The notes beneath the pieces were generated by a model. The model searched no databases. It was not told the DNA's origin and saw only the letters and a list, made by a program, of their open reading frames with translations. Source: Noviherbaspirillum malthae (GTDB lineage Bacteria > Pseudomonadota > Gammaproteobacteria > Burkholderiales > Burkholderiaceae_D). Taken from it: a stretch of 64,000 nt of DNA. The translations under genes and the position numbers were made by a program. Positions 1 through 8,773 of this stretch are shown here, in pieces. The DNA lies in the NCBI RefSeq assembly GCF_015352985.1, contig NZ_JACYXF010000002.1, positions 248,001 through 312,000 of the forward strand. Direction: 5' to 3'. Positions within the stretch are counted from its first letter, which is position 1. Each line of letters opens with the position of its first letter.

Positions 1-779
1 AACACGGTATGCCCCTGCTCCACCGCATGGCGCACCAGGGAGTTTTCCGGCTGCAGGTCGAGAATGTAAAACTTGTTGATGCAGGGCGGCACCAGCAGCA
101 GCGGCCGCTCGTAGACCGACTTGGTGAGCGGCTTGTACTGGATCAGCTGGAACAGTTCATTTTCGAACACCACCGCGCCTTCGCTGGTGGCCACGTTGCG
201 GCCGACTTCGAATGCCGATTCGTCGGTCTGCGAGATCCGCCCCTTCTGCATGTCTTCCAGCATGTGGGCGATGCCCTTGGCCAGGCTTTCGCCCTTGGTC
301 GCGAGGATCTTCTGCTGGGCTTCGGGATTCGTCACCAGGAAGTTTGCCGGCGACATCGCATCCACCATTTGCTGCACCGCGAAACGGATCTTCTGCTTCG
401 CCCGCGGCGTGGCTTCGACGGCATCGGCCATCGCCATCAGAAAGCGGGCATTCAACAGGTATGCGGCGGCATTGAATGCGAACAAGGGGTTGGACTGCCA
501 CTCCGGCGACGTGAAACGCTTGTCGGCGATCACCGGCGCCTTCGCGGCAAGTACCTGCTGCCAGAGACTCGACATTTCCTGCATGTAGTCGCTCTGCAGC
601 TTGGCGGCGACCGACGGGTCGATGGTCGCGCCGAATTCCTTGACCGTCGCGGTAAAAGGCCTGGTGTCCAGCTGCGGCGTCTGCAGCATGGATTGCCATG
701 CATTCGGGTCGGCGAACTGCGAGGCGAACTGCGCCATCCAGGCTTGAGGATCGGCTTGAGGGGTGAACATGTTATTCAT
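1..779 (-). CDS. phaC: Class I polyhydroxyalkanoate synthase, N-terminal part (cut by window start)
   Basis: About 259 N-terminal residues are visible, starting at an ATG (777-779) as MNNMFTPQADPQ. The sequence matches the N-terminal domain of class I PhaC, which polymerises (R)-3-hydroxyacyl-CoA into PHA granules in the cytoplasm. The visible part ends in a stretch like FYILDLQPENSLVRHAVEQG, which in this family lies just before the alpha/beta-hydrolase core. The lipase-like box with the catalytic Cys is therefore outside the window and cannot be checked. It is divergent from the small membrane-protein gene at 849. Family assignment is strong; completeness is unknown. Confidence 0.88.
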   Translation of the reverse strand, partial: MNNMFTPQADPQAWMAQFASQFADPNAWQSMLQTPQLDTRPFTATVKEFGATIDPSVAAKLQSDYMQEMSSLWQQVLAAKAPVIADKRFTSPEWQSNPLFAFNAAAYLLNARFLMAMADAVEATPRAKQKIRFAVQQMVDAMSPANFLVTNPEAQQKILATKGESLAKGIAHMLEDMQKGRISQTDESAFEVGRNVATSEGAVVFENELFQLIQYKPLTKSVYERPLLLVPPCINKFYILDLQPENSLVRHAVEQGHTV

Positions 780-848
780 GCTTGCGTCTCTTTTTTCGCG
801 TAAGGTTACGGTTTGTCGAACTTCCGAAACTGCCTGACTGCACCTGCT

Positions 849-1103
849 ATGCACATCGTCGCCATCGCATGGATTTATGTCGTCCTGATGATGTCAATCA
901 CCGAACACTCGGTCATTGCCGGCATCATGACTTTCCTGCTCTATGGCGTCTTGCCCCTGACGATCATTTTATACTTGATGGGTACGCCGCAACGCAAGCG
1001 TAATAGAGCAAGAGCCGAAAAATTACTACTGGAGGAAGCCGCGGCGGCAAAGCAGGCCGAGGACGCCGCGAAAGAAAAGGAAGACCGGCGCGATGCGCCC
1101 TGA
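849..1103 (+). CDS. Small inner-membrane protein, function unknown
   Basis: An 84-residue product starting MHIVAIAWIYVVLMMSI. Two hydrophobic segments (about residues 3-17 and 22-42) are followed by a charged, Ala/Lys/Glu-rich cytoplasmic tail. I chose the ATG at 849; an in-frame TTG at 813 would add 12 non-hydrophobic residues. No enzymatic motif is visible. It sits between phaC and the convergent pgeF. I recall similar short proteins in Oxalobacteraceae, but cannot name a function. Confidence 0.6.
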   Translation: MHIVAIAWIYVVLMMSITEHSVIAGIMTFLLYGVLPLTIILYLMGTPQRKRNRARAEKLLLEEAAAAKQAEDAAKEKEDRRDAP

Positions 1104-1177
1104 GCTGACGTCGACAAGCGTGAATTTAGCGAGCGCAGGCGGTTGACGCATGGCATTCTGCCCGCCCTGCAAATCGG

Positions 1178-1960
1178 TTACTTGAGCCAGATCAACGACG
1201 CCATGCGGCCCGTGACGCCATCGCGGCGGTAGGAATAGAAATGATCGCGTTCGGCTACGGTGCAGCGGTTGCCGCCCCACACGCGGTCGACGCCGGCACC
1301 TGCGAGACGGCGCTTCGCAAGCGCATAGATATCGGCAAGGTATTTTGAAGGCGCTCCGGCGCGCGGCATGAAGGCCGATGCGCATGCGCCGTCGTGCTCG
1401 ACGAATGCCCTGAATACATCCTCGCCCACTTCGAAGCGGGACGGCCCGATGGCCGGTCCCAGCCATGCCAGGATCTCGCTGGCGCCGGCGCCGGCATCGC
1501 GCATGCGCGCCACGGTATTCTCCAGCACGCCGTTCGCAAGGCCGCGCCAGCCTGCATGCGCCGCGCCCACCACCCTGCCAGCGCGGTCGCAGAACAGCAC
1601 CGGCAGGCAATCCGCCGTCTGGATCACGCAGACGATGCCCGGCTCGGTCGATACGCAAGCATCGGCCTTGAGCATGTCGCCGCTTGCAGCCGCTTGCGCC
1701 GCTTCCCGGGCATTGACCACATCGCTGCCATGCACCTGGGTCAGCCACCCCGGCTCGCCGGGAAGCTGGGAGCGCAGCAGCGCACGGTTGGCAGCGACGG
1801 CCTCCAGGCTGTCGCCGACATGCACGCCGAGATTGAGGCCAAGTGCGCCGCTGCCGCTGCCGTCGTCATACGGCGCAAGACTGGTGCCGCCGCGCCGCGT
1901 CGTCGACAGCGCCGCCACGTTGGCGGGCGCATCCCAGACGGGAACGAGGCCGGGAATCAT
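1178..1960 (-). CDS. pgeF: Peptidoglycan editing factor PgeF (YfiH/DUF152 laccase-like family)
   Basis: A 260-residue multicopper-oxidase-fold protein of the YfiH family. E. coli PgeF removes wrongly incorporated L-Ser from peptidoglycan precursors, and homologues act on purine nucleosides. The conserved triad is visible as His77 (TQVHGSD), Cys118 (QTADCLP) and His135 (AAHAGWRG). The start ATG at 1958-1960 overlaps the rluD stop by ATGA, so the two genes are translationally coupled in an rluD-pgeF pair common in Betaproteobacteria. The reading frame extends upstream to 2047, but that part is low-complexity and overlaps rluD, so I rejected it. Confidence 0.9.
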   Translation of the reverse strand: MIPGLVPVWDAPANVAALSTTRRGGTSLAPYDDGSGSGALGLNLGVHVGDSLEAVAANRALLRSQLPGEPGWLTQVHGSDVVNAREAAQAAASGDMLKADACVSTEPGIVCVIQTADCLPVLFCDRAGRVVGAAHAGWRGLANGVLENTVARMRDAGAGASEILAWLGPAIGPSRFEVGEDVFRAFVEHDGACASAFMPRAGAPSKYLADIYALAKRRLAGAGVDRVWGGNRCTVAERDHFYSYRRDGVTGRMASLIWLK

Positions 1961-3012
1961 GCCGGCGACTCCGCCACCGCCTTTGCGGCATCGATGCCGG
2001 CACGCTCCAGCAGGCCGCGCATGTCGTCCGGCAGCGCCGACGTCCAATCACACTCCTTCTGGGTGGAAGGATGCAGCAGTCCCAAGCGATAGGCATGCAG
2101 GGCCTGCCTCGGGAATACCGGCGCAAGATGCGGCTTCCCGTACAAGGGATCGCCGACCAGCGTGAAGCCGATGGATTGCATGTGAACCCTGATCTGGTGG
2201 GTACGTCCGGTTTCCAGCCGGCATCGCAGCAGGCTTACGGGACGGCCGTCGAGGCTGCCGACGGCGATCCGCTGGTAGTGCGTCAGCGCCGGTTTTGCGC
2301 TGGCGTTGTCGGACACTGCCATCTTGATCCGGTCGCGCGGATGGCGTCCGATGGCGGCCTCGATCCTGCCGCTGATCTGCGGCGTGCCCCAGACCAGCGC
2401 CAGGTATTCGCGGTGCACGCTGCGCGCCTGCAGCTGGCGGACCAGGTCGGTCTGGGCCTGTAGGGTCTTGCCGACCACCATCAAGCCGCTGGTTTCCTTG
2501 TCCAGGCGGTGGACGATGCCCGCCCGCGGCACCGAGGCGATGGCGGGGAAATGATGCAGCAGCCCATTGAGCAGCGTACCGGACCAGTTACCCGCAGCCG
2601 GATGTACCACCAGCCCGGCCGGCTTGTCGATCACCAGAATCGCGCTGTCTTCCTGCACGATCGCCAGCGGAATCGGTTCCGGGCTGAAAGCATTGTCTTC
2701 GGGAGCCGACTGGGGCAGGATGACGATAGCTTCGTCGCCCAGCGCCAGCGCCTTCGCCTTGGCGGGCTGACCGTCCACGGTCACATGGCCGGCGTCTATC
2801 CATTGCTGGAGACGGCTGCGGGAAAATTCGGGCACCAGCTGCGACAACGCCTTGTCGATGCGGACGCCGCAGAATTCGGGAGTGAGTTTAAGTTCGATGG
2901 GAGACGCTTGCGGCACCAGGCCGTCGTCTTCGTCGCCATCGTAAACCTCGTTTTCGGGGGAAGATTTATTCAAAATCGGAAATTCAGTTGTATCGTTGCA
3001 AGAAGTCGCCAT
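1957..3012 (-). CDS. rluD: 23S rRNA pseudouridine(1911/1915/1917) synthase RluD
   Basis: A 351-residue RluA-family pseudouridine synthase that modifies helix 69 of 23S rRNA. After an acidic N-terminal extension (residues about 1-38) comes an S4 RNA-binding domain (about 45-105) and then the catalytic domain. The signature HRLDKETSG is at residues 168-176, with catalytic Asp171. It is divergent from bamD with 45 bp between start codons, an arrangement conserved in Betaproteobacteria, and it overlaps pgeF downstream. The length is normal for the family. Confidence 0.93.
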   Translation of the reverse strand: MATSCNDTTEFPILNKSSPENEVYDGDEDDGLVPQASPIELKLTPEFCGVRIDKALSQLVPEFSRSRLQQWIDAGHVTVDGQPAKAKALALGDEAIVILPQSAPEDNAFSPEPIPLAIVQEDSAILVIDKPAGLVVHPAAGNWSGTLLNGLLHHFPAIASVPRAGIVHRLDKETSGLMVVGKTLQAQTDLVRQLQARSVHREYLALVWGTPQISGRIEAAIGRHPRDRIKMAVSDNASAKPALTHYQRIAVGSLDGRPVSLLRCRLETGRTHQIRVHMQSIGFTLVGDPLYGKPHLAPVFPRQALHAYRLGLLHPSTQKECDWTSALPDDMRGLLERAGIDAAKAVAESPA

Positions 3013-3022
3013 CGGCTATAAT
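2996..3022 (+). promoter_or_regulatory. Candidate sigma-70 promoter of bamD
   Basis: A perfect TATAAT lies at 3017-3022, 36 bp before the bamD ATG. A TTGCAA at 2996-3001 could be the -35 box, but the 15 bp spacer is short. The promoter overlaps the first codons of divergent rluD. Confidence 0.5.
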
Positions 3023-3057
3023 CATGGCCTTGTTCAGCCGTATTCCTGCAAAACCTC

Positions 3058-3855
3058 ATGCGAAATAGATCGATCAAAATTGCTGCAGTCGCCCTCGCTC
3101 TGTCTTTGTCCGGATGCGGCATGCTTCCAGAAAAGGTCGACGAGACCAGAACCTGGTCAGCTTCCAAATTATACTCGGAGGCTCGCGACGAGCTCGCAAG
3201 CGGCAATTATGAACGCGCAATCCAGCATTTCGAAAAGCTGGAATCGCGCTATCCCTTCGGTACTTACGCTCAGCAGGCGCAAATGGAAATCGCCTACGCC
3301 CATTATCGCCAGGGCGAACAGCCGGAAGCGCTGGCTGCGGTCGAGCGCTTCATCAAGCTGCATCCGAATCATCCGAACGTCGATTACATGTATTACCTGC
3401 GCGGCCTGATCAACTTCAACGACAGGCTCGGCTTCCTGAGCTTCCTGTCGAGGCAGGATCCCAGCGAGCGCGATCCGAAAGCCGCCCGCGACGCCTTCGA
3501 CTCCTTCAAGCTGCTGGCCGAACGCTTTCCGGACAGCCCATACACCAAGGACGCCGTCGCGCGCCTGAAATACCTTGTCAATGCGATGGCCCAGTATGAG
3601 GTGCACGTCGCCAAGTATTACTACCGCCGCGGGGCTTATGTCGCCGCCGCCAACCGCGCCCAGATCGCTGTGTCGGAATACCGCGAAGCGCCTGCGGTGG
3701 AAGAGGCACTGTATGTGATGGCCCAATCCTACGATGCGATGGGCATGACCAAGCTGCGCGACGACACCAACCGGGTGCTCAGGCAGAACTTCCCCAACAG
3801 CGCCTATTTCAGCGGCGGCCCGCAGGTCAACAAGCCTTGGTGGCAAATCTGGTGA
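3058..3855 (+). CDS. bamD: Outer-membrane protein assembly factor BamD (lipoprotein)
   Basis: A 265-residue lipoprotein of the essential BAM complex, which inserts beta-barrel proteins into the outer membrane. A signal peptide ends in the lipobox LSGC, with lipidated Cys20. The rest is helical TPR-like repeats (YSEARDELASGNYERAIQHF; ALAAVERFIKLHPNHPNVDY). It ends in KPWWQIW, which I take as typical of betaproteobacterial BamD. The length matches the family. It is followed by a strong bidirectional terminator, so it is probably monocistronic. Confidence 0.95.
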   Translation: MRNRSIKIAAVALALSLSGCGMLPEKVDETRTWSASKLYSEARDELASGNYERAIQHFEKLESRYPFGTYAQQAQMEIAYAHYRQGEQPEALAAVERFIKLHPNHPNVDYMYYLRGLINFNDRLGFLSFLSRQDPSERDPKAARDAFDSFKLLAERFPDSPYTKDAVARLKYLVNAMAQYEVHVAKYYYRRGAYVAAANRAQIAVSEYREAPAVEEALYVMAQSYDAMGMTKLRDDTNRVLRQNFPNSAYFSGGPQVNKPWWQIW

Positions 3856-3917
3856 TCCGCCGTCCGGCAGCGACCTGAGGTTTCACTTCTTGCCGTCAGG
3901 TCGCAGCGAAGACAACA

Positions 3918-3942
3918 AAAAGCCCCGTTTCACGGGGCTTTT
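3918..3942. terminator. Bidirectional rho-independent terminator between bamD and yaaA
   Basis: AAAAGCCCCG, loop TTTCA, then CGGGGCTTTT forms a GC-rich stem flanked by A and T tracts. It can terminate both bamD (plus) and the convergent yaaA (minus). Confidence 0.85.
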
Positions 3943-4005
3943 GCATTTCCGGGCACATCCACGGGGAAGGCCGGACCGCCTGTGTTGGAACGGCCTCCGT
4001 CCTCG

Positions 4006-4782
4006 CTATGCCTCGATGCGGCGACGGAAAACCCAGTTGACATCATCCGACGCCGCCGGATCATAGGCGTAGCCATCAAGATTGAACCGCTTGAGCTTTT
4101 CCGCCTGCGTGATGCCCTTGACGGCGGCATGGCGCGCCATCAAGCCACGCGCCCGTTTCGCAAAAAACGAAATAACCTTGTATTTGCCGTTTTTCCAATC
4201 CTCGAACACCGGATGAATCACCCGGGCGTTGAGCTGTTTGGTCTTGACAACCTTGAAATATTCTTCCGATGCCAGGTTGACCAGCACATCCGAGCCGCTC
4301 TCCGCCAGCTGCGCATTCAGGCTATCGGTAACCAGATTGCCCCAGAATGCGTACAAGTTGCGCCCGCGGGGATTGGGCAGCGAGGTTCCCATTTCAAGGC
4401 GGTAAGGCTGCATCAGGTCGAGCGGGCGCAGCACGCCGTAGAGGCCGGACAGGATGCGCAGTCTCGACTGCACGTAGCCAAGCTGCTTTTCGTTCAGCGA
4501 CCCGGCATCGAGCCCTTCGTACACATCGCCGTTGAAGGCCAATACCGCCTGCTTGGCGTTCTTTGGCGTGAATTTCGGCGACCAGTCAGCATAGCGGGTA
4601 ACATTCAGCACCGCAAGCGCATCGGAAATGTCCATCAGGGAAGACAGTTGGGCCGGAGACAGAGGCCTGAGCGTATCGATCAGCTCTGCCGAATGCTTGA
4701 TGAAATCCGGCAGGGTATGCACCTCGGTGGTGGATGGCGTTTCATAGTCGAGCGACTTGGCGGGAGAAATAACTAACAGCAT
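4006..4782 (-). CDS. yaaA: Peroxide stress protein YaaA (DUF328/UPF0246)
   Basis: A 258-residue protein, the same length as E. coli YaaA, which lowers free intracellular iron and limits Fenton damage during H2O2 stress. The start was set at ATG 4780-4782 because the family begins [14 protein letters not shown]. The reading frame runs much further upstream (to 5205), but that part is a shadow of the plus-strand PIN gene. Family hallmarks visible are [26 protein letters not shown] and YRLEMGT. The start codon abuts the possible start of the divergent PIN gene, so the promoters must overlap the coding ends. Confidence 0.92.
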   Translation of the reverse strand: MLLVISPAKSLDYETPSTTEVHTLPDFIKHSAELIDTLRPLSPAQLSSLMDISDALAVLNVTRYADWSPKFTPKNAKQAVLAFNGDVYEGLDAGSLNEKQLGYVQSRLRILSGLYGVLRPLDLMQPYRLEMGTSLPNPRGRNLYAFWGNLVTDSLNAQLAESGSDVLVNLASEEYFKVVKTKQLNARVIHPVFEDWKNGKYKVISFFAKRARGLMARHAAVKGITQAEKLKRFNLDGYAYDPAASDDVNWVFRRRIEA

Positions 4783-4816
4783 GAACAAGCAGTTTCTACA
4801 GGAAATGAATTGCCGA

Positions 4817-5266
4817 ATGATACCGAATCGCATCGTGATCGACACGAACGTTTGCCTTGACCTGTTCGTTTTCCGGGATCCGCGCTGGCAGCCGCTGCGC
4901 ACCGCGCTCGAAGAACGGCGCGTCGAGGCGGTGACACGCCACGATTGCCGCACCGAATGGCTACGCGTGCTGGAATATACGCATCTGCCGCTCGATGCGG
5001 ATTCCCGCGCGGTAGCCACGCGCAACTTCGACGCGCTGATCACCCTGCTCGCCCCCGAACAGATGGAAGTCAAATCCGAGATCCGCCTGCCGGTCTGCAA
5101 GGACCCGGACGACCAGAAATTCCTGGAACTGGCGCGCGATACCGGCGCCCGGACGCTGCTTACCAAGGACAAGGCGCTGCTCAAGCTGGCCAAGCGCACC
5201 GCCAAGGCGGGCCTGTTCGAGATCGTCGTGCCGGAGAAATGGGCACTGCCGGCAGAGCCTGTATAA
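4817..5266 (+). CDS. PIN-domain nuclease-like protein (putative toxin-antitoxin toxin)
   Basis: About 149 residues starting [19 protein letters not shown]. The spaced acidic residues of PIN ribonucleases are present: Asp in IDTNV, Glu in [10 protein letters not shown], and Asp residues in [13 protein letters not shown] and LLTKDKAL. It belongs to the 'putative toxin-antitoxin system toxin component, PIN family' group. No antitoxin-sized gene lies next to it; its neighbours are divergent yaaA and a downstream aminotransferase 32 bp away. In-frame ATGs at 4781 and 4805 are alternative starts. A housekeeping RNase role is as likely as a toxin role. Confidence 0.75.
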   Translation: MIPNRIVIDTNVCLDLFVFRDPRWQPLRTALEERRVEAVTRHDCRTEWLRVLEYTHLPLDADSRAVATRNFDALITLLAPEQMEVKSEIRLPVCKDPDDQKFLELARDTGARTLLTKDKALLKLAKRTAKAGLFEIVVPEKWALPAEPV

Positions 5267-5298
5267 AATGCTTACTTTGCCTTGATGAACTATCGATC

Positions 5299-6492
5299 AT
5301 GACCATGCCGACGCTCTCCTCCCCCGCCCCGGATCAGGCCATCCTCTCCCTGCAGTCCAGACTGCCGAACGTCGGCACCACGATTTTCACGGTCATGTCG
5401 GCCCTTGCCACGGAAAAGGGTGCCGTCAATCTCGGCCAGGGCTTTCCCGATTTCGACTGCGATCCCGCTCTCGTCGATGCCGTCACCTCGTCGATGAAGG
5501 AAGGCTTCAACCAGTATCCGCCGATGACGGGCGTGCCGGCGCTGCGGGAAGCGATCGCTGCAAAGGTCGAGACCCTGTACGGCCGGCGCTATGACCCGGC
5601 AACCGAGATCACCATCACGGCCGGCGCCACCCAGGCGCTGCTGACCGCCATCCTCTGCGCGGTCCATCCCGGCGACGAAGTGCTGGTCATCGAACCGGTC
5701 TACGACAGCTATGTGCCGTCCATCGAACTGGCGGGAGGCAAGCCGGTGTTCGTGCAGATGGAAGTCGGCCCCGGCGGCTACACCATCCCCTGGGCCAAGG
5801 TTGCCGCCGCCGTCACGCCGAAAACCCGGATGCTGATGATCAATTCGCCGCACAACCCAACCGGCTCGGTATTCAAGCCTTCCGACATGCAGGCCCTGGC
5901 CGACATCGTGCGCGGCACGAGTATCGTGATCGTGTCGGATGAAGTCTACGAGCACATGGTCTACGACGGCGCCCGTCATGAATCGGTCTGCCGCTATCCG
6001 GAACTGGCGGAGCGGTCCTTCGTGGTGTCGAGCTTCGGCAAGACCTATCACGTCACCGGCTGGAAGATCGGCTATGTCGCCGCTCCAGCGGCGCTGTCGG
6101 CGGAATTCCGCAAGGTGCACCAGTTCAATGTCTTCACCGTGAATACGCCGGTCCAGCATGGCCTGGCCCGCTACATGGCCGATCCCGCGCCCTACCTCGA
6201 CCTGCCTGCGTTCTACCAGCGCAAGCGCGACCTGTTCAGAGACGGCCTGAAGGCAACCCGGTTCCGCCTGCTGCCGTCCGAAGGAACCTATTTCCAGTGC
6301 GTCGACTACTCTGCAATCTCGGACCTCCCGGAAGCCGAGTTCGCAAAGTGGCTGACTGCCGAGATCGGCGTCGCCGCCATTCCGGTGTCTGCGTTCTACA
6401 GCAAGCCGCGCGAATCGGGCATCGTGCGCTTCTGCTTCGCCAAGAAGGACGAGACGCTGCAGACCGCCCTGCAAAGGCTGGCAAAGCTGTAA
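5299..6492 (+). CDS. PLP-dependent aminotransferase, methionine/kynurenine type (YbdL-like)
   Basis: A 397-residue fold-type I class I/II aminotransferase. Visible motifs are GFPDFDCD and YPPMTGVPALREAI near the N-terminus, INSPHNPTGS, SDEVYEHM, and the PLP-lysine segment SSFGKTYHVTGWKIGY. This pattern fits the YbdL/MtnE-like group, which transaminates methionine or aromatic amino acids with 2-oxo acids. An in-frame extension reaches back to 4945 but overlaps the PIN gene; the ATG at 5299 fits the family start. Substrate is inferred from the family only. Confidence 0.85.
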   Translation: MTMPTLSSPAPDQAILSLQSRLPNVGTTIFTVMSALATEKGAVNLGQGFPDFDCDPALVDAVTSSMKEGFNQYPPMTGVPALREAIAAKVETLYGRRYDPATEITITAGATQALLTAILCAVHPGDEVLVIEPVYDSYVPSIELAGGKPVFVQMEVGPGGYTIPWAKVAAAVTPKTRMLMINSPHNPTGSVFKPSDMQALADIVRGTSIVIVSDEVYEHMVYDGARHESVCRYPELAERSFVVSSFGKTYHVTGWKIGYVAAPAALSAEFRKVHQFNVFTVNTPVQHGLARYMADPAPYLDLPAFYQRKRDLFRDGLKATRFRLLPSEGTYFQCVDYSAISDLPEAEFAKWLTAEIGVAAIPVSAFYSKPRESGIVRFCFAKKDETLQTALQRLAKL

Positions 6493-6745
6493 GGATTGCC
6501 TTTTTCACAGCGCACTCTTTAGAATCGGGGGTGCGCTGCCGTTACTCCGTTAACGGAAAGGGAGCCGATCACCCGGGCCGCCACAGGCAGCCGGGGCAGC
6601 CAGGGCAACCGGGCGACGCACTCGCGCAGTTCAGAAACAGGTAAGGACGAACGCAGCAACAGCAACACGGAAAAATTATTAAAAGCAGCCGCCGGGAACA
6701 ACAATCACAAAACCGGCAAGCCGGCCATGGCAATGGGAGGAGTAG

Positions 6746-7894
6746 ATGGACCATCGAAGACTCAGCTTGTCAGATATCGCCATCGGCGAACCGCTGCCCT
6801 GGGATGTGTACGGCGAAGGCAACAAGCTGTTGCTGCGGCGCGGGCATGTTCTTCAGAGCGCCGGCCAACTCGAATCGCTGCTGCAGCGCGGACTTTTCGT
6901 CGACGCAGCCCTGCTCGACGGCGCGCAGAAGCGCAAGGATCTGCAAGCGCAGCAAGCCCGGCGCGAAACGCCTTCCGCCCTGCGCTTCATCAACCTTGCC
7001 GGCAAGCGTCTCGAGCGCCTGCTCTACAACCTGGCCAATGAAAGCGACGCCGCGGCCAAGGTCCTTGAGGTCGCCAAGGCTCTGAACTATGCGGTCGACA
7101 TCAATGCCGATGTCGCGCTGGCCAGCGTACTCCTCAATCAGCAGGAAGGAAGCTATGCGGTACGCCACAGCGTCGATACCGCCATCGTCGCCCTGCTGAT
7201 CGCCAGGTCGTTGCGCAAACCACCCGAGGAAATCCAGTTCATCATGGCGGCCGCGCTGACGATGAATATCGGCATGCTGCGACAGCACGATCTGCTGCGC
7301 AACAAGCAGACGCCCCTGACGGAACCGGAGCAGCAATTCATCAGGTCGCATGCGCAGAGCAGCGTCGCCCTGCTTGAACAGGCCGGCATCACCCAGAGGG
7401 AATGGCTGGATTACGTCGCGCTCCATCATGAAAACGATGACGGCAGCGGCTACCCTTCCGGCAAGACGCTGGCCGACATTCCGCAGAATGCCAAGATCGT
7501 TTCACTGGCGGACCGCTACTGCGCCTGCGTCACGCAGCGCGCCTACCGCAAGACGCTGCTGCCCAACGCCGCGCTGCGCGAAGTGCTGCTCCCCGGCGGC
7601 AAGCCGGGCGACGCAATGCTGGCCGCTTACTTCATCAAGGAGATCGGCACCTATCCGCCGGGCTGCTTCGTGCGGCTGCAGAATGGGGAAATCGGTGTCG
7701 TAACCCGGCGCACCAAGGAGGCTTCGGCTCCCGTGGTCCATGCCTTCATCGGTCCGCGCGGCGCCCCGCTGTCGTTTCCGATACAGCGGGATACCACCAA
7801 GGAGCTGTATGCGATACGCGAACTGCTGGCGCCGCAGCAGGCCACGCTTCGCTTTAGCATGCAGCAGCTCTGGGGCGACGAAGCGGCGCTGTAG
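6746..7894 (+). CDS. HD-GYP-like c-di-GMP phosphodiesterase homologue with a degenerate HD dyad
   Basis: A 382-residue cytoplasmic protein. The N-terminal about 60 residues resemble the small domain often preceding HD-GYP modules. The HD-GYP region spans about 120-290: His141 (RHSVDTA), His202 (RSHAQSS), His227-His228 (ALHHEN) and DGSGYP at 232-237 are conserved. The metal-binding HD dyad expected in AALLHDIGK is replaced: the sequence is AALTMNIGM, with Met173-Asn174. From family knowledge this predicts lost or altered hydrolysis, so it may be a c-di-GMP receptor. No receiver domain is present. The 253 bp upstream contain only short imperfect GGCAGCCGG-type repeats near 6583-6611. Confidence 0.8.
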   Translation: MDHRRLSLSDIAIGEPLPWDVYGEGNKLLLRRGHVLQSAGQLESLLQRGLFVDAALLDGAQKRKDLQAQQARRETPSALRFINLAGKRLERLLYNLANESDAAAKVLEVAKALNYAVDINADVALASVLLNQQEGSYAVRHSVDTAIVALLIARSLRKPPEEIQFIMAAALTMNIGMLRQHDLLRNKQTPLTEPEQQFIRSHAQSSVALLEQAGITQREWLDYVALHHENDDGSGYPSGKTLADIPQNAKIVSLADRYCACVTQRAYRKTLLPNAALREVLLPGGKPGDAMLAAYFIKEIGTYPPGCFVRLQNGEIGVVTRRTKEASAPVVHAFIGPRGAPLSFPIQRDTTKELYAIRELLAPQQATLRFSMQQLWGDEAAL

Positions 7895-7923
7895 CTTCGT
7901 CACCGCAACATGCATGTCGTCTG

Positions 7924-8574
7924 TCAACGCTTGTTGCGCGCTGCCATCTCTTCCTGGTTGATCTTGCGATCGGCATTGACGCGCTGCGCCGCCGGCCTTT
8001 CGCCCAGCATCTTCACATAGTCGCGCACCGGCAGGCCTGCCAGCGCGTCTTCGCCGTAGATGATCTTCGATGCCATGCTGACGAGCGGCAGGTGCACCAT
8101 GCCCGCGCAGTCGGCCATCGTGAATTCAGAGCCGGCGAGGTAGGGCGAAAACTTGGCGAGCTTCGAGAAGCCTTCGACATTGCGCTTCAGCAGCTTCTGC
8201 ACCCGCTCCTTGGTTTCATCGCTGACCTTGCCGCCGAAGAATGCCTCTGCATACAGTTCGCGCACTACCAGCTCCAGGTGCAGTTCGGTGAAGGTGATGA
8301 GTTCCCTCACCTTGGCTGCGGCGAACGGATCTGCAGGTATCAGGGGCTTCTGCGGATAGGCGCTTTCGAGATAGTCGAGAATGACCTGGGATTCGCAAAG
8401 ACGGCCATGATCGGTCTCGACAAAAGGCACCTTGCCGAGCGGAGAGCGTTCAAGCAGTTCCGGCGTGCGGTCGAGCCACACCAGCTCTTCTTCGAATTCG
8501 ACGCCCTTCTCCAGCAGCGCGAATTTCACTTTGTTGTAGTAGTTGCTTGCGGCAAATCCACATAGCTTCAGCAT
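7924..8574 (-). CDS. Glutathione S-transferase family protein
   Basis: A 216-residue cytosolic GST. The N-terminal thioredoxin-like domain begins MLKLCGFAASNYYNKVKFAL and carries the GSH-binding KVPFVETDHGRLCESQVI segment (cis-Pro and ES pair). The helical C-terminal domain holds the N-capping motif FTMADCAG. I chose ATG 8574 because GGAG lies 6 bp upstream; an in-frame ATG at 8586 is possible. It is convergent with the HD-GYP gene. Substrate unknown. Confidence 0.85.
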   Translation of the reverse strand: MLKLCGFAASNYYNKVKFALLEKGVEFEEELVWLDRTPELLERSPLGKVPFVETDHGRLCESQVILDYLESAYPQKPLIPADPFAAAKVRELITFTELHLELVVRELYAEAFFGGKVSDETKERVQKLLKRNVEGFSKLAKFSPYLAGSEFTMADCAGMVHLPLVSMASKIIYGEDALAGLPVRDYVKMLGERPAAQRVNADRKINQEEMAARNKR

Positions 8575-8773
8575 GCTCGTCTCCATGGTTTGTTGTTTTG
8601 CGAGCGGCAAGCTTACCGCAGAACAGCTTGGCTCTGCCAGTCATCATCTCCGCACCGCTTTCACCGGATTGCGGCATTTCGGCAATAATAGCGAAGCCGC
8701 TACATCGCCCCGCTCCATGTCGATCATGCATTCAATGACGGGCGGGCCCGCAACCAACCGATAATTTGCTGCC

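Noticed and set aside
4783..5205. N-terminal extension of yaaA
   Set aside because: The family starts at [14 protein letters not shown]; the extension is Ser/Arg-rich antisense of the PIN gene.
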